Assembly: GCA_900128565.1 (NCBI GenBank)
Contig: LT635934.1
Location: 1 to 42,912, forward strand
DNA length: 42,912 nucleotides
Source of the DNA: Stramenopiles sp. TOSAG23-6
Lineage: Eukaryota; Sar
Direction: 5' to 3'
Shown here: in pieces, positions 27,796-36,675 of the stretch
How the letters are laid out: each line of letters starts with the position of its first letter
Numbering within the stretch: the stretch's first letter is position 1
Translations under genes and position numbers: made by a program
The notes under the pieces: generated by a model
Seen by the model: the letters and a program-made list of their open reading frames with translations, nothing else
Told to the model about the DNA's origin: nothing
The model's database searches: none

Positions 27796-27987
27796 ATGAA
27801 TACAGAAACCCGTAAAAAAGAGTTAGAGCGTCAACTGCGTGCCCTTAGTCGTGTTGAAGCTAATATCTCATCTCAACTAGCACATGTCAAAGCAGAAGAA
27901 GCTGTTCTCATTAGTCTTTTAAACGAAACTACAAGTAGTTCGATGAAATCCGCAGTGGATTGTGCAACTGCTCTAAACAAATGAACC
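27796..27987 (+). CDS. Small helical protein of 62 or 63 residues, unrecognised
   Basis: The short frame MNTETRKKELERQL ... ATALNK has regular heptad-like helix character (KKELERQLRALSRVEANISSQLAHVKAEEAVLISLLNET) and ends at TGA just before the converging EF-hand gene. Its position fits the strand-alternating pattern, filling the slot between CDK1 and the EF-hand gene, and its codon use looks ordinary. I do not recognise the family; a subunit of a small coiled-coil complex is a guess. The stop codon position may be read as 27982-27984 or the following triplet depending on boundary counting. Confidence 0.45.
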
Positions 27988-28048
27988 CAATTAGAGTATA
28001 TATATATATATATCAATGTATTATTAAAATTATAAAGTATAAATATTA

Positions 28049-31000
28049 CTATCTAGCCGAAGGTGCAGGAGTCCAAGCTCTTCCAATGTTTCTAGTTCCA
28101 CGACCGAGAAAAAACTTTCCTTTATCCTGTGCTTCTCTTTTTAGTCTTAGTTGCTCCTTAGTTACATCCCTTGCCTTCTTATGACGTAGTAGTGCATGAA
28201 TACCCACATGCTGCTTTCTAGGTACGTATTTAACAGACCCAATACTACGAGTACTTGATATAGACGTAGTTGACCTCCGAGACCTTGAGGTGGGCAATCT
28301 ACTTCTATTACTTCTTTGACTTTTGAGACCTCCATGGTTGACACGTTGAGATAAACCTCTCAGGTCTGATAAGTCCGGAATTGAGTTTACATCTACTTTT
28401 GCTCTAATAGCGCGAACTCCATTTAGCCCTCCTCCAGTAGCTGAAGAACTACTTGAGTCTTTTACTACTGCCGGTGTTGGAGGTCGAGGAGGGGCCCAAG
28501 CTTTTCTCCTTAAGCCCGATTTATCTGTATTTTCATCCTCTGCATTCCAAACTCGCTTTCCTTGTGTTGAATTCCCAAATGTAGCACCGTCGCTACAAAC
28601 ATCTACATTGGCAAGTGCATCTGCAAGTGCATCAGTAGCTTTCTGCTTCTTACGCGACTGAGCTGCGGCATTTACGTTTCTTGCTCCCATCTTCTGAGCA
28701 ATTTTGTACCTCTGGGCACTGTTGGTTGATCGAAGGTGAATATCGAAGTCTTGTCGTTTGCAAGTACGTGCCGCTTTTGGTGATTCTCTGCAGTGTGTAA
28801 TTGCCCATGTGTCGTGATATAGGCCCTGTTCTAATACAGCTTTCGTCCCATCTTTGTATAATTTGTGTACAAATGTTTTGTAGTTAAAGCGGCCTTGCTG
28901 AGCATTATCAAGACGTCGAAAGAGTCGTGCAGTTCCTTTGTCAGATATAAGTAATTGACTGGGATGAGGTGCTGGAATTTNGTTCATTGGTACTTGCCTC
29001 TTCTTCAATTTTCTCGATGTTTTAGACGCTGATGAAGATCGTCTGGCGAAGGAAACCTTGTGTTGGCTAAAATTACTTCGATCGTACAAATCCTGCAAAC
29101 CTCGACGTAAGTCTCCTAAAGTCAGTGTATCATCCCCTTGACCTGATCTAGCTGCAAACGAAAGTGATCCTAGAAGTTTCCTAAGAGGTACTGTCTCCTC
29201 AAGAAATTTTAATATACGAACTTCCTCTGGTGCCAATGGAGCTGCTCTTGCCGCGCGAGTGTCAATTAATTTCACATTACTGAAAAGCTGCTTTACAAAA
29301 TATGTGTAGTTAATATACCCAGCATTTTCGGTGTCTGCTTGTAGAAAGGCAGACCGTGCGAGTGATGCATTATTACACTCACCACCAAGTCGAGTGATCA
29401 CTGTGCAAAACTGCCTCGCACTGACAACTGCGGAAGCTGAAGCCATTCGACGAAATAGTAAACACAGATTATCAGCTGTAATTAGTTGACCCTTTACAAG
29501 AATTTCCCGAAGTACTTCCATTGCGGAAAGACGAGATCGACGAAGGCGTATTTCTTCCTGAATTTGCCTTTCTTTCGCCTCCTTTGCAAGCTTTGCTTCA
29601 AGTTTTCTTCCATCCTCTTCCCAGTTACCTTTATTCAATCTCTCAAGATCATTGACTCTTTGGATCCATGCTTTGGTACCTACAGGGTTGTAGAGAACAT
29701 CACAAAATTCATCGAAAGTAATTTCACCAGACATATCTACGTCTATTGATGCGAATAGTTGCTCAGATAAAATGGTTGGCATTTTAAGTCCCAAGACTTG
29801 CATCAGCTTGTTCCATCCATTTTGTGTATACGAAGATGGCATTCCAAGCTTCCTACAAAGTCTCAGTAATCCTCCTGCATTATCGTCATTACATTTATTG
29901 GCAACTCTGTCTTTCAGTAGTTTCATTGCCCCCTTGAGATTTTGTGGGTTTGCCTTCAAGACACGTAAATGAGTATAATGTGCACGTTTTTCGCGCTTTT
30001 GATGAGCTTGAGCTAACATCCAATCTGAGTGAGGTTCAAACCTACCTCCTCCTTTGAGAGTTGCATCAGGGACTAATTTCAAGAATTCTTCCACTTCAAT
30101 GAAACCACATCCATTCTTTTCAAGTTGATTGAATATCCTTTCTGTAAGATCGTCGCAACTTATACCACATCCACGCAATGCTTTGTGAAACTGATTAAAA
30201 TCTAATTTCGTATGTTGGATTCCACCAAAGTCAGTGCAAGCACGGCGAAATCGGCGTCGCGTATCGGATGTGCTTTTTGATACTTGAGAAAACAATTTTA
30301 GGAGATATTTGACTGGATCTTCTTCATCAAGTGCTTTTGATTTAGCTGATTGTTTTAGGTCTCTTCGAATTGCTCTCTTTTCTTTCTCTGTCAATGCAGC
30401 CCAAGCTGTACGCCTTTTTAGAGAAGGATCTGGATTTATCTCCTCAGAGAACTGGAGACCTGCCGTTTGTGAATAACCCTCATCTTCTCCAAAAACTACC
30501 CATAAAAACTCCTGAAATTCGATTAATCCAGATCCATCAGCATCGATCTGTTCAAATACCTGGCGTTTCAATGATTCGCTACAAATTACACCAAAAGTAT
30601 TAAGGACAAATTTGAAGCCTTTGAAATCTAAACTTGTATTACCTGTGTCATAAGAAGGTGGTACTAATGTACGTAACATATACATAAGACCTCTCGAAGG
30701 ATGACTACCTAGCTTATCACTGGCTTTACAGCGAAGAGTATGAAGCACATTCTTTACAGTATGGATGTGAGATAATTTTAGATTTTGAGCCTTTATTTTC
30801 GTCTTAGCTTCCTCTTCCGTCGAAGAATTAACAGTCGCTTCTCCAAGGACATTTTCAGTTTCCATCAAACCTTGTACAAATTCACCAAAATCAATGTTGC
30901 CGCTTCCATCTTCATCTAATTCATCAAATCCATTTTGAATCAATCTTTCATTTTCAGGATTTTCTGTATCGATAATATTCCACATTTGACATAACCTCCT

Positions 31001-32608
31001 GAATTCAGCTACATTGATATCTGATGTCTTTGAACCCGCACTATATCGAAATTGTTTAAATGCTCGAGCAAGTTCTCCGGGGCCTCCAGATTTCCATTGT
31101 CTTACTTTGGAACGAAGCATCTTCACAACATTAACATTCTGTTCTGACTTTGTTTGTGCTTTATTAGTTCTTTGCTTTCTCCGTTCAACAGCACTAAATT
31201 GTTGTTGCTTCAACCACTTTGAACTTATTTGTAGTGCACCGTGTTTACTTTCATTCTTTTCAACTGCAACCCAGTCAGTCATACCACCAGTGACAATTGC
31301 TGTTGCAAAAGCAGATGGTTCCACTCCTCCTCTATTGTCTTTATCGAGAGACTCATATAAAGTACGACATGCATTATTTGTTGCCAAAACACCAATTTTC
31401 TTCAGTATCAATTTAAATCTAGAATAGCTGATTAGTTCATCTTCATCGATACCACAGATTTTGAACGCACGATAACATCCACGTCGACCTTTCACTCCGC
31501 GCGACTCAATCTTTTGTAAAAGTATCTCGAGTATAAGATTCGTGTCTTCCAGTAATACTCTTCTTTCATTGAATTCTTCGATTTGAGTTTCCTGTTCCTT
31601 AACTCTGCGACGCATAAACGATAAAATTGATTGACACTTTTGAGGGGATGTAACACATGAAGCTACAAATTCAGAGAAATTAATTATTCCGGTTTTATCG
31701 GGATCCATGGAGTCAAACAACGATGCTGTTTTTCGGTGATTACATAATTCCCAGTTTGCAACCCCACGACTAAATTCACTTTTAGTTATAAGAAGTTTAT
31801 TTGTACTGCTGCATTTACATCGGAAATGTGCAAATGCATCGCACAGACCATTACTTGATCCTTCGAGTCCCTTTAATTTAGTCATAATTGTACCAAACAA
31901 GTCATTTCCCGCAGAACGTTCGGCGGCAACCTTTTCCAGCCTCTTCTGGCGACGTATTTCATCCAATTTTTCTTGTTCCTCTTGTGCTTTTATCTTTTGC
32001 TTCATTATAAATTCGGTAGATGGTCGGCTGTTTCTGGAGTCTTTACCCTCAATTATACCTTCTAGCTCTTCATCCTGTAATTTATTGTACTGCTCCAAGG
32101 TCAATGATACTCCCTGCAAAGCTACAGCATCTGGTCCTAATAATCGTTCAAGGAAATCTTTGTATTTTATACTACCCAATTTCTCTGTATCCATGATATC
32201 AAATAACGACCTTATTGTTGATATAGAAGATACTCCACAATAACGAAGGGATGTGCGTAAACCTCTTTGGTTCACTCGGTCCTTAGAACGAGACTGCTTC
32301 ACTGCCTGAGATTTGAGAGCTCTTCGTAGTCCTGCAACTCCCATATTTGAACGTTCTACTTTTTTCCTTACCGATGCCCAAATTTCATCTTGAAAATTAC
32401 TAGTTGTTGTTTTTGAATCGATAAAGTCGTTGGCTTTAACTTCATCCAACGTGGATCGAGAAGCAGTGTTTTCAGTTGTGCGATTCCTACTTACACGCTG
32501 AGCTGCAGCAGTTCTACCACGCGATTGACTCCCACCAAGACTTGAACGTAACACATGTCTATTCTGCGCTGGTGGACGTTTTGATTTCATCATGGAGCGA
32601 ATGTTCAT
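28049..32608 (-). CDS. Large multi-EF-hand calcium-binding protein
   Basis: The 1519-residue product carries at least nine EF-hand-like units spread along its length. The best are NGFDELDEDGSGNIDFGEFVQGLM, VFEQIDADGSGLIEFQEFLW and LFASIDVDMSGEITFDEFCDVLY, with complete D-x-D-x-S-G-x-I loops. Others (DTEKLGSIKYKDF, DPDKTGIINFSEF, DKDNRGGVEPSAF, KNGCGFIEVEEF, DTENAGYINYTYF, DNAQQGRFNYKTF) are degenerate and may not bind Ca2+. Basic, Arg/Ser-rich linkers lie at both ends, and charged helices (RLRRSRLSAMEVL) lie between domains. No kinase, membrane or other catalytic domain is visible. A flagellar or cytoskeletal scaffold is possible but unproven. One codon contains an undetermined base (N at 28981), which does not shift the frame. 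Its stop is only 61-64 bp from that of the small gene opposite. Confidence 0.85.
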   Translation of the reverse strand: MNIRSMMKSKRPPAQNRHVLRSSLGGSQSRGRTAAAQRVSRNRTTENTASRSTLDEVKANDFIDSKTTTSNFQDEIWASVRKKVERSNMGVAGLRRALKSQAVKQSRSKDRVNQRGLRTSLRYCGVSSISTIRSLFDIMDTEKLGSIKYKDFLERLLGPDAVALQGVSLTLEQYNKLQDEELEGIIEGKDSRNSRPSTEFIMKQKIKAQEEQEKLDEIRRQKRLEKVAAERSAGNDLFGTIMTKLKGLEGSSNGLCDAFAHFRCKCSSTNKLLITKSEFSRGVANWELCNHRKTASLFDSMDPDKTGIINFSEFVASCVTSPQKCQSILSFMRRRVKEQETQIEEFNERRVLLEDTNLILEILLQKIESRGVKGRRGCYRAFKICGIDEDELISYSRFKLILKKIGVLATNNACRTLYESLDKDNRGGVEPSAFATAIVTGGMTDWVAVEKNESKHGALQISSKWLKQQQFSAVERRKQRTNKAQTKSEQNVNVVKMLRSKVRQWKSGGPGELARAFKQFRYSAGSKTSDINVAEFRRLCQMWNIIDTENPENERLIQNGFDELDEDGSGNIDFGEFVQGLMETENVLGEATVNSSTEEEAKTKIKAQNLKLSHIHTVKNVLHTLRCKASDKLGSHPSRGLMYMLRTLVPPSYDTGNTSLDFKGFKFVLNTFGVICSESLKRQVFEQIDADGSGLIEFQEFLWVVFGEDEGYSQTAGLQFSEEINPDPSLKRRTAWAALTEKEKRAIRRDLKQSAKSKALDEEDPVKYLLKLFSQVSKSTSDTRRRFRRACTDFGGIQHTKLDFNQFHKALRGCGISCDDLTERIFNQLEKNGCGFIEVEEFLKLVPDATLKGGGRFEPHSDWMLAQAHQKREKRAHYTHLRVLKANPQNLKGAMKLLKDRVANKCNDDNAGGLLRLCRKLGMPSSYTQNGWNKLMQVLGLKMPTILSEQLFASIDVDMSGEITFDEFCDVLYNPVGTKAWIQRVNDLERLNKGNWEEDGRKLEAKLAKEAKERQIQEEIRLRRSRLSAMEVLREILVKGQLITADNLCLLFRRMASASAVVSARQFCTVITRLGGECNNASLARSAFLQADTENAGYINYTYFVKQLFSNVKLIDTRAARAAPLAPEEVRILKFLEETVPLRKLLGSLSFAARSGQGDDTLTLGDLRRGLQDLYDRSNFSQHKVSFARRSSSASKTSRKLKKRQVPMNXIPAPHPSQLLISDKGTARLFRRLDNAQQGRFNYKTFVHKLYKDGTKAVLEQGLYHDTWAITHCRESPKAARTCKRQDFDIHLRSTNSAQRYKIAQKMGARNVNAAAQSRKKQKATDALADALANVDVCSDGATFGNSTQGKRVWNAEDENTDKSGLRRKAWAPPRPPTPAVVKDSSSSSATGGGLNGVRAIRAKVDVNSIPDLSDLRGLSQRVNHGGLKSQRSNRSRLPTSRSRRSTTSISSTRSIGSVKYVPRKQHVGIHALLRHKKARDVTKEQLRLKREAQDKGKFFLGRGTRNIGRAWTPAPSAR

Positions 32609-32932
32609 TGTCGCACACTTTAATCACTTTTTTTGGAAACTTATCTAATCCCAAGGATTAGGATTAAGTTTTGAAGGGTAAATTGTAGAAGTAAGATACG
32701 CCCAACGGAACGTTTTTTTTCTTTTTTTGGTCGGTTACTTTTTTCTCGATCTTTTCGTTTTGCGTAAACATCAATATCTTATATACTGCTACTACCCCAC
32801 ATTACTTTACGATATATGTACACTAGATCTACCTACACAAGATTAAATTTACTCGCTTTCATCCATCGTTGTAATTCATCCATGAAGATGAATATTTTAA
32901 GGATAATCAATTGAATACCAGCGAAATAGGAA
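32609..32932. promoter_or_regulatory. Divergent promoter EF-hand gene / coiled-coil gene
   Basis: This is 324 bp with T-rich tracts near 32713-32760 (TTTTTTTTCTTTTTTTGG). No clear consensus element was found, and no gene. Confidence 0.35.
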
Positions 32933-35900
32933 ATGAATATGTTTGAGGTGAGAAGTGAGTCTTCGGATTCATTCCAGTCTTCGGAATCATTCCAAGAAGT
33001 TGACGAATTAGCTAGTAATATAAAGTTGGGAGCTAGTGTTATTCCTGATATTCAGCATTCTTCATCAATCCATATGGAGAGTAAAAGAAATACATTCAAT
33101 CAAATATATAGATCAAATCTTCTTGAGAAAAAACTAAGTTGGAAAAGTGGACAGGTAAAGTCCCTTAAAGCAAAAATAAAAGCACTAGAAGTGAAATCTA
33201 ACTATGGAAAAAGACAGCATGCTTTGGGAATGAAAAACATGGAAGATAAAGTTAAAGATCTGGTCAAAACTAATCACAAAACCATTAAGGAAATAACTGA
33301 TTTGCATCAGCTTGAACTTGATAAATTAAAATATATTCATGAGAAAAAGATCATTGAGCTTGGTAACGAATTGCTTCAGAAGCACGCTGAAGAAAAAAAG
33401 CTTATTAGGAAATCTACGAATGAAATGTTAGAATTGAAGGATCAAACTATAAAAAAACAAGATCGGGAATTATATGAAGAACGATCACAAAATTGGAAAT
33501 TAGAAATCAATAATAAGGAGTTATCGAATTCTCATAGTTTAACTTTAAAAAGAAAGATAGAAAATCATCACGACGAAATTGTTTCACTTTCAAAGAAACA
33601 ACAACTATCACTAGAACAGCTTAAAACACTTCACGAATTAGAAAATTCAGGTAAGATACAGAACTTGAAGGCGAAACAGAGCGAGGTAATTCGGTTGTTA
33701 AAAATGAGAATACGTGCTGAGGAAGAAGCACACGAGGACACTAGAAAAAAGAGTAGCACTGCAATGGCTGAAGCTCATGGAATTCACAATAGTGCAATTC
33801 AAACACTATCAAAAAAACACCAGCAGGAAACTGAATCATTGAAAAAACAAAATGAACTTCAGTTGGCAATTTCAATGAAAAACCAAGCTAAAACACATCG
33901 ATCAGAAATTGACCGATTGAAGTCTCTTTCAGAAAATGATATTGGTCACTTTGAGGAACTTCTGAAACGCTCAGATGCCCAGGCTAAATTTCATAAGAGT
34001 AAAGTAAAAGAATGTGAAGAGAAACACGATGCTGTTTTAAAAAAACATGTAAATACATTAAATGAAAAAGAAAAGATGTCAGCAGATCTTCTCCGCAAAA
34101 CGATAAATCTGCATACAGAAGAGATTTCGAAAATCAAAGCTGAATACGAAAACAAACAAAATGCTGCTGTGCGAGAAATAGTAGAAAGTAATTCGTTAGA
34201 AATGCAACAAATGAAAGATGTAGCGCGCAAAACGAAAATAGAAATGGATGAAATAAAAATCAAGCACAAAGCTGAAGTTGATTCTCTTAATTGTAGCGTG
34301 GATGAAGTTAAAATACTTTATAACAAAGCCCTTCAAAAGCATGATGTAACAATGAACAAACAGAAACAACAACATGGGAATGATTTATTGGAGGTGGAAA
34401 GGAAATACGAAGAGAAGCTGTCCGTTTCAGCAAAGAAATTGCACTCTGATCATATCAAGAAAACGAGTAATCTTTCTGAGATACACTATAAAAAAATTGA
34501 AGAACTTGAAACTAAATTGAGAGACTGTGAAATAAATTGCGCTGCTGTACAGCAAGCTAAAGCAATAGAATTGAGTCAGAAAGATATCGCTCACAAAAAA
34601 GCTATGGCAGAATTATCTACTGCCCATATTGGGGCGATGGCAACTGCAGCCATCAAGTCAAATGGTGAATTGGAACATACAGTTGCCGAGATTTCCGATA
34701 AACACTTGTCGGAAACTAAGCGTATTACATCGCTGGCGGAACAGGACAAACAGAATTATTTAGACTTACTTGAAAAATGCAGATCAGAAACTTTGAAATA
34801 CAAGGCCGACGTTGAAGTGAATAAGCTCAATGATGCTAAAACATTAGAAAGACATGCAAAAATACTCTTAGATAAAGAAAAGGATCATGAAGCAACATTA
34901 CATGAAGTAAAACAAGTACATGAAAAACATCTTTCAAAACAAGCAAACGAACATGATTTAAAATGTTTAGAACTAGCAGAAAAATTCAAGAAACAGCAAG
35001 ATGACACATTATGTGAACTCCAAATTGAACGTAAAAGACATGGAAATACTTTATCAGAGTGGGAATCGAAATATAATCATGCTATACAAAAACATAAAAT
35101 ATCTGAACAGCGCATGGAAAATGCACACCACTTAGCCTTGGAAGAAATCCGTAAAGAGTTAAATGAAAAAAATACTTTCTTAGCAGCTAAATATTCTAGA
35201 GAAAATGCTGTTTTAGTGAATGATCTCAAAAGCATTCACGAAAAGCAGATTAGATCACTCCAGTCAGAACAATATACTGCGATAAACAAACTTAAAGATA
35301 ATCATGCGAAGGACGTAAAGGGATTAGAATTAGAATTACGAAATTGGGAAATTAGGTGCAACAAAAACAACAACACACACGCAGCAATGATCCGTGGTAC
35401 AGAAACAGCCCAACGAGATGCAATTCACACATTACGTCAAAAGCACGAAGTGGAACTATCTGATGTGGTAAGAAAGTATCATGGAGAACGCAAAGTTACA
35501 ATAACTGATTTGAAAAGCAAACATAGAGCAGAGGTCGAAGCTTTGAATACTAAAAATATAAAATTACAAAATGAATCTATTGAATGGGAAGAAAAGTATG
35601 CTAATTTGATGAATTCTACATCAATAAATAGTCGAGAGCAAGATAAAAAGCTTCACAAACAAATCTCCGAGTTGGAGGAATACCGACGCACAATTGCAGA
35701 GATGTCAGTGAAGCATCAAAAGAAAATTACGGATTTGACTTTAATTTCCAAAGATTGGGAAGAGAAACATACTAAGATGATGGCAAAATATCATATTTCG
35801 ATGAAGGATAAAGAAGATGAACACGCTACTGCTTTAGACTTACATTTGAATACTTTGAAGGAGACCAAGGAAGAGCATCAAAAGATTAAGACTGAAATGA

Positions 35901-36541
35901 TTGCGAAACATCATCATGAACTAGAAAAACAAAGGGGTGAGTTTGCGATTGGTCTCAAAAAGGAACTCAATCGTATGGCTAAAACACATTCAAAGGTAAT
36001 GAAACAACATGAAGCAGCTTCAAAAAAAGATCAAAAAAGGGTTGATGCTATCATACGTGAACACAATAATGAACTGAAGCAGTACAATAAATCAATTGGA
36101 TCATTTTGGGAACATCAAGAAAGGTTCCAAAAAGATGCAATTAATGCAATATTAACAAAATACGAAGCTGAACTTGAAATATCAATGAAAAAGTATAGAG
36201 GAGATGTTAACCTAGCAATTCGTGAAGTTGTAGGGAGACACACAAAAGAGATATCAAGAAATATATCTAAAGCAGTTATACATTGGCTTGCAATCGAATC
36301 TCTGAAAGAATCGCACAAGAAAGAATTTGACTCATTTCTGAAGAATAGATCTGAGTCATATAAACCCTCAGATGTGAATTCTAAAGAAACTAATTACGCT
36401 GATGCTGTAGATAAACTTCAGAAAAAGTATCAACCTGAAGTACTAAATTTCAAAAAAAGTAATCTCGCCTCAGCACTTCAATGTGAAGTAATAGCAAATA
36501 CAACAGAATGGGTCAAAGAACGGAAGTTTGATACAGGTTGA
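32933..36541 (+). CDS. Long coiled-coil protein, unrecognised
   Basis: The 1202-residue product is almost entirely helical and charged from about residue 60 to 1150. Repeating patterns such as KHxxE(I/L)xxLK and EEKHxxxLxKHxxxLxEKE recur, and His is unusually frequent. There is no motor, membrane or metal-binding domain. The N-terminal 55 residues are Ser-rich (SESSDSFQSSESFQEVDE, an imperfect duplication of SSESFQ). This type of protein often forms fibres in flagellar roots, basal bodies or the Golgi; which one cannot be told from the sequence. A 55-nt segment at 33599-33653 is exactly repeated on the opposite strand at the right edge of the window. It is divergent from the EF-hand gene and convergent with the chromodomain gene. 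Confidence 0.8.
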   Translation: MNMFEVRSESSDSFQSSESFQEVDELASNIKLGASVIPDIQHSSSIHMESKRNTFNQIYRSNLLEKKLSWKSGQVKSLKAKIKALEVKSNYGKRQHALGMKNMEDKVKDLVKTNHKTIKEITDLHQLELDKLKYIHEKKIIELGNELLQKHAEEKKLIRKSTNEMLELKDQTIKKQDRELYEERSQNWKLEINNKELSNSHSLTLKRKIENHHDEIVSLSKKQQLSLEQLKTLHELENSGKIQNLKAKQSEVIRLLKMRIRAEEEAHEDTRKKSSTAMAEAHGIHNSAIQTLSKKHQQETESLKKQNELQLAISMKNQAKTHRSEIDRLKSLSENDIGHFEELLKRSDAQAKFHKSKVKECEEKHDAVLKKHVNTLNEKEKMSADLLRKTINLHTEEISKIKAEYENKQNAAVREIVESNSLEMQQMKDVARKTKIEMDEIKIKHKAEVDSLNCSVDEVKILYNKALQKHDVTMNKQKQQHGNDLLEVERKYEEKLSVSAKKLHSDHIKKTSNLSEIHYKKIEELETKLRDCEINCAAVQQAKAIELSQKDIAHKKAMAELSTAHIGAMATAAIKSNGELEHTVAEISDKHLSETKRITSLAEQDKQNYLDLLEKCRSETLKYKADVEVNKLNDAKTLERHAKILLDKEKDHEATLHEVKQVHEKHLSKQANEHDLKCLELAEKFKKQQDDTLCELQIERKRHGNTLSEWESKYNHAIQKHKISEQRMENAHHLALEEIRKELNEKNTFLAAKYSRENAVLVNDLKSIHEKQIRSLQSEQYTAINKLKDNHAKDVKGLELELRNWEIRCNKNNNTHAAMIRGTETAQRDAIHTLRQKHEVELSDVVRKYHGERKVTITDLKSKHRAEVEALNTKNIKLQNESIEWEEKYANLMNSTSINSREQDKKLHKQISELEEYRRTIAEMSVKHQKKITDLTLISKDWEEKHTKMMAKYHISMKDKEDEHATALDLHLNTLKETKEEHQKIKTEMIAKHHHELEKQRGEFAIGLKKELNRMAKTHSKVMKQHEAASKKDQKRVDAIIREHNNELKQYNKSIGSFWEHQERFQKDAINAILTKYEAELEISMKKYRGDVNLAIREVVGRHTKEISRNISKAVIHWLAIESLKESHKKEFDSFLKNRSESYKPSDVNSKETNYADAVDKLQKKYQPEVLNFKKSNLASALQCEVIANTTEWVKERKFDTG
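33599..33653 (+). repeat. 55-nt segment identical to the right edge of the window
   Basis: These bases, encoding QQLSLEQLKTLHELENSG, equal the reverse complement of 42858-42912 without a mismatch. The identity ends at GGTA on this side and is cut by the window edge on the other. Confidence 0.95.
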
Positions 36542-36675
36542 AACACAGCATATTAAAATTCTCAAAAATAAACATGATAATTCTTTTAGGTATTTTTATT
36601 TTTCTACCAACATACATTCGTCAGTTAAGGTTAATATGTTTTGGACATTTCATATTTTTGAAAATGCACAATATT

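Noticed and set aside
28981-28981. Undetermined base N as a possible break in the EF-hand gene
   Set aside because: The frame is intact on both sides, so this is a base-call ambiguity rather than a mutation.
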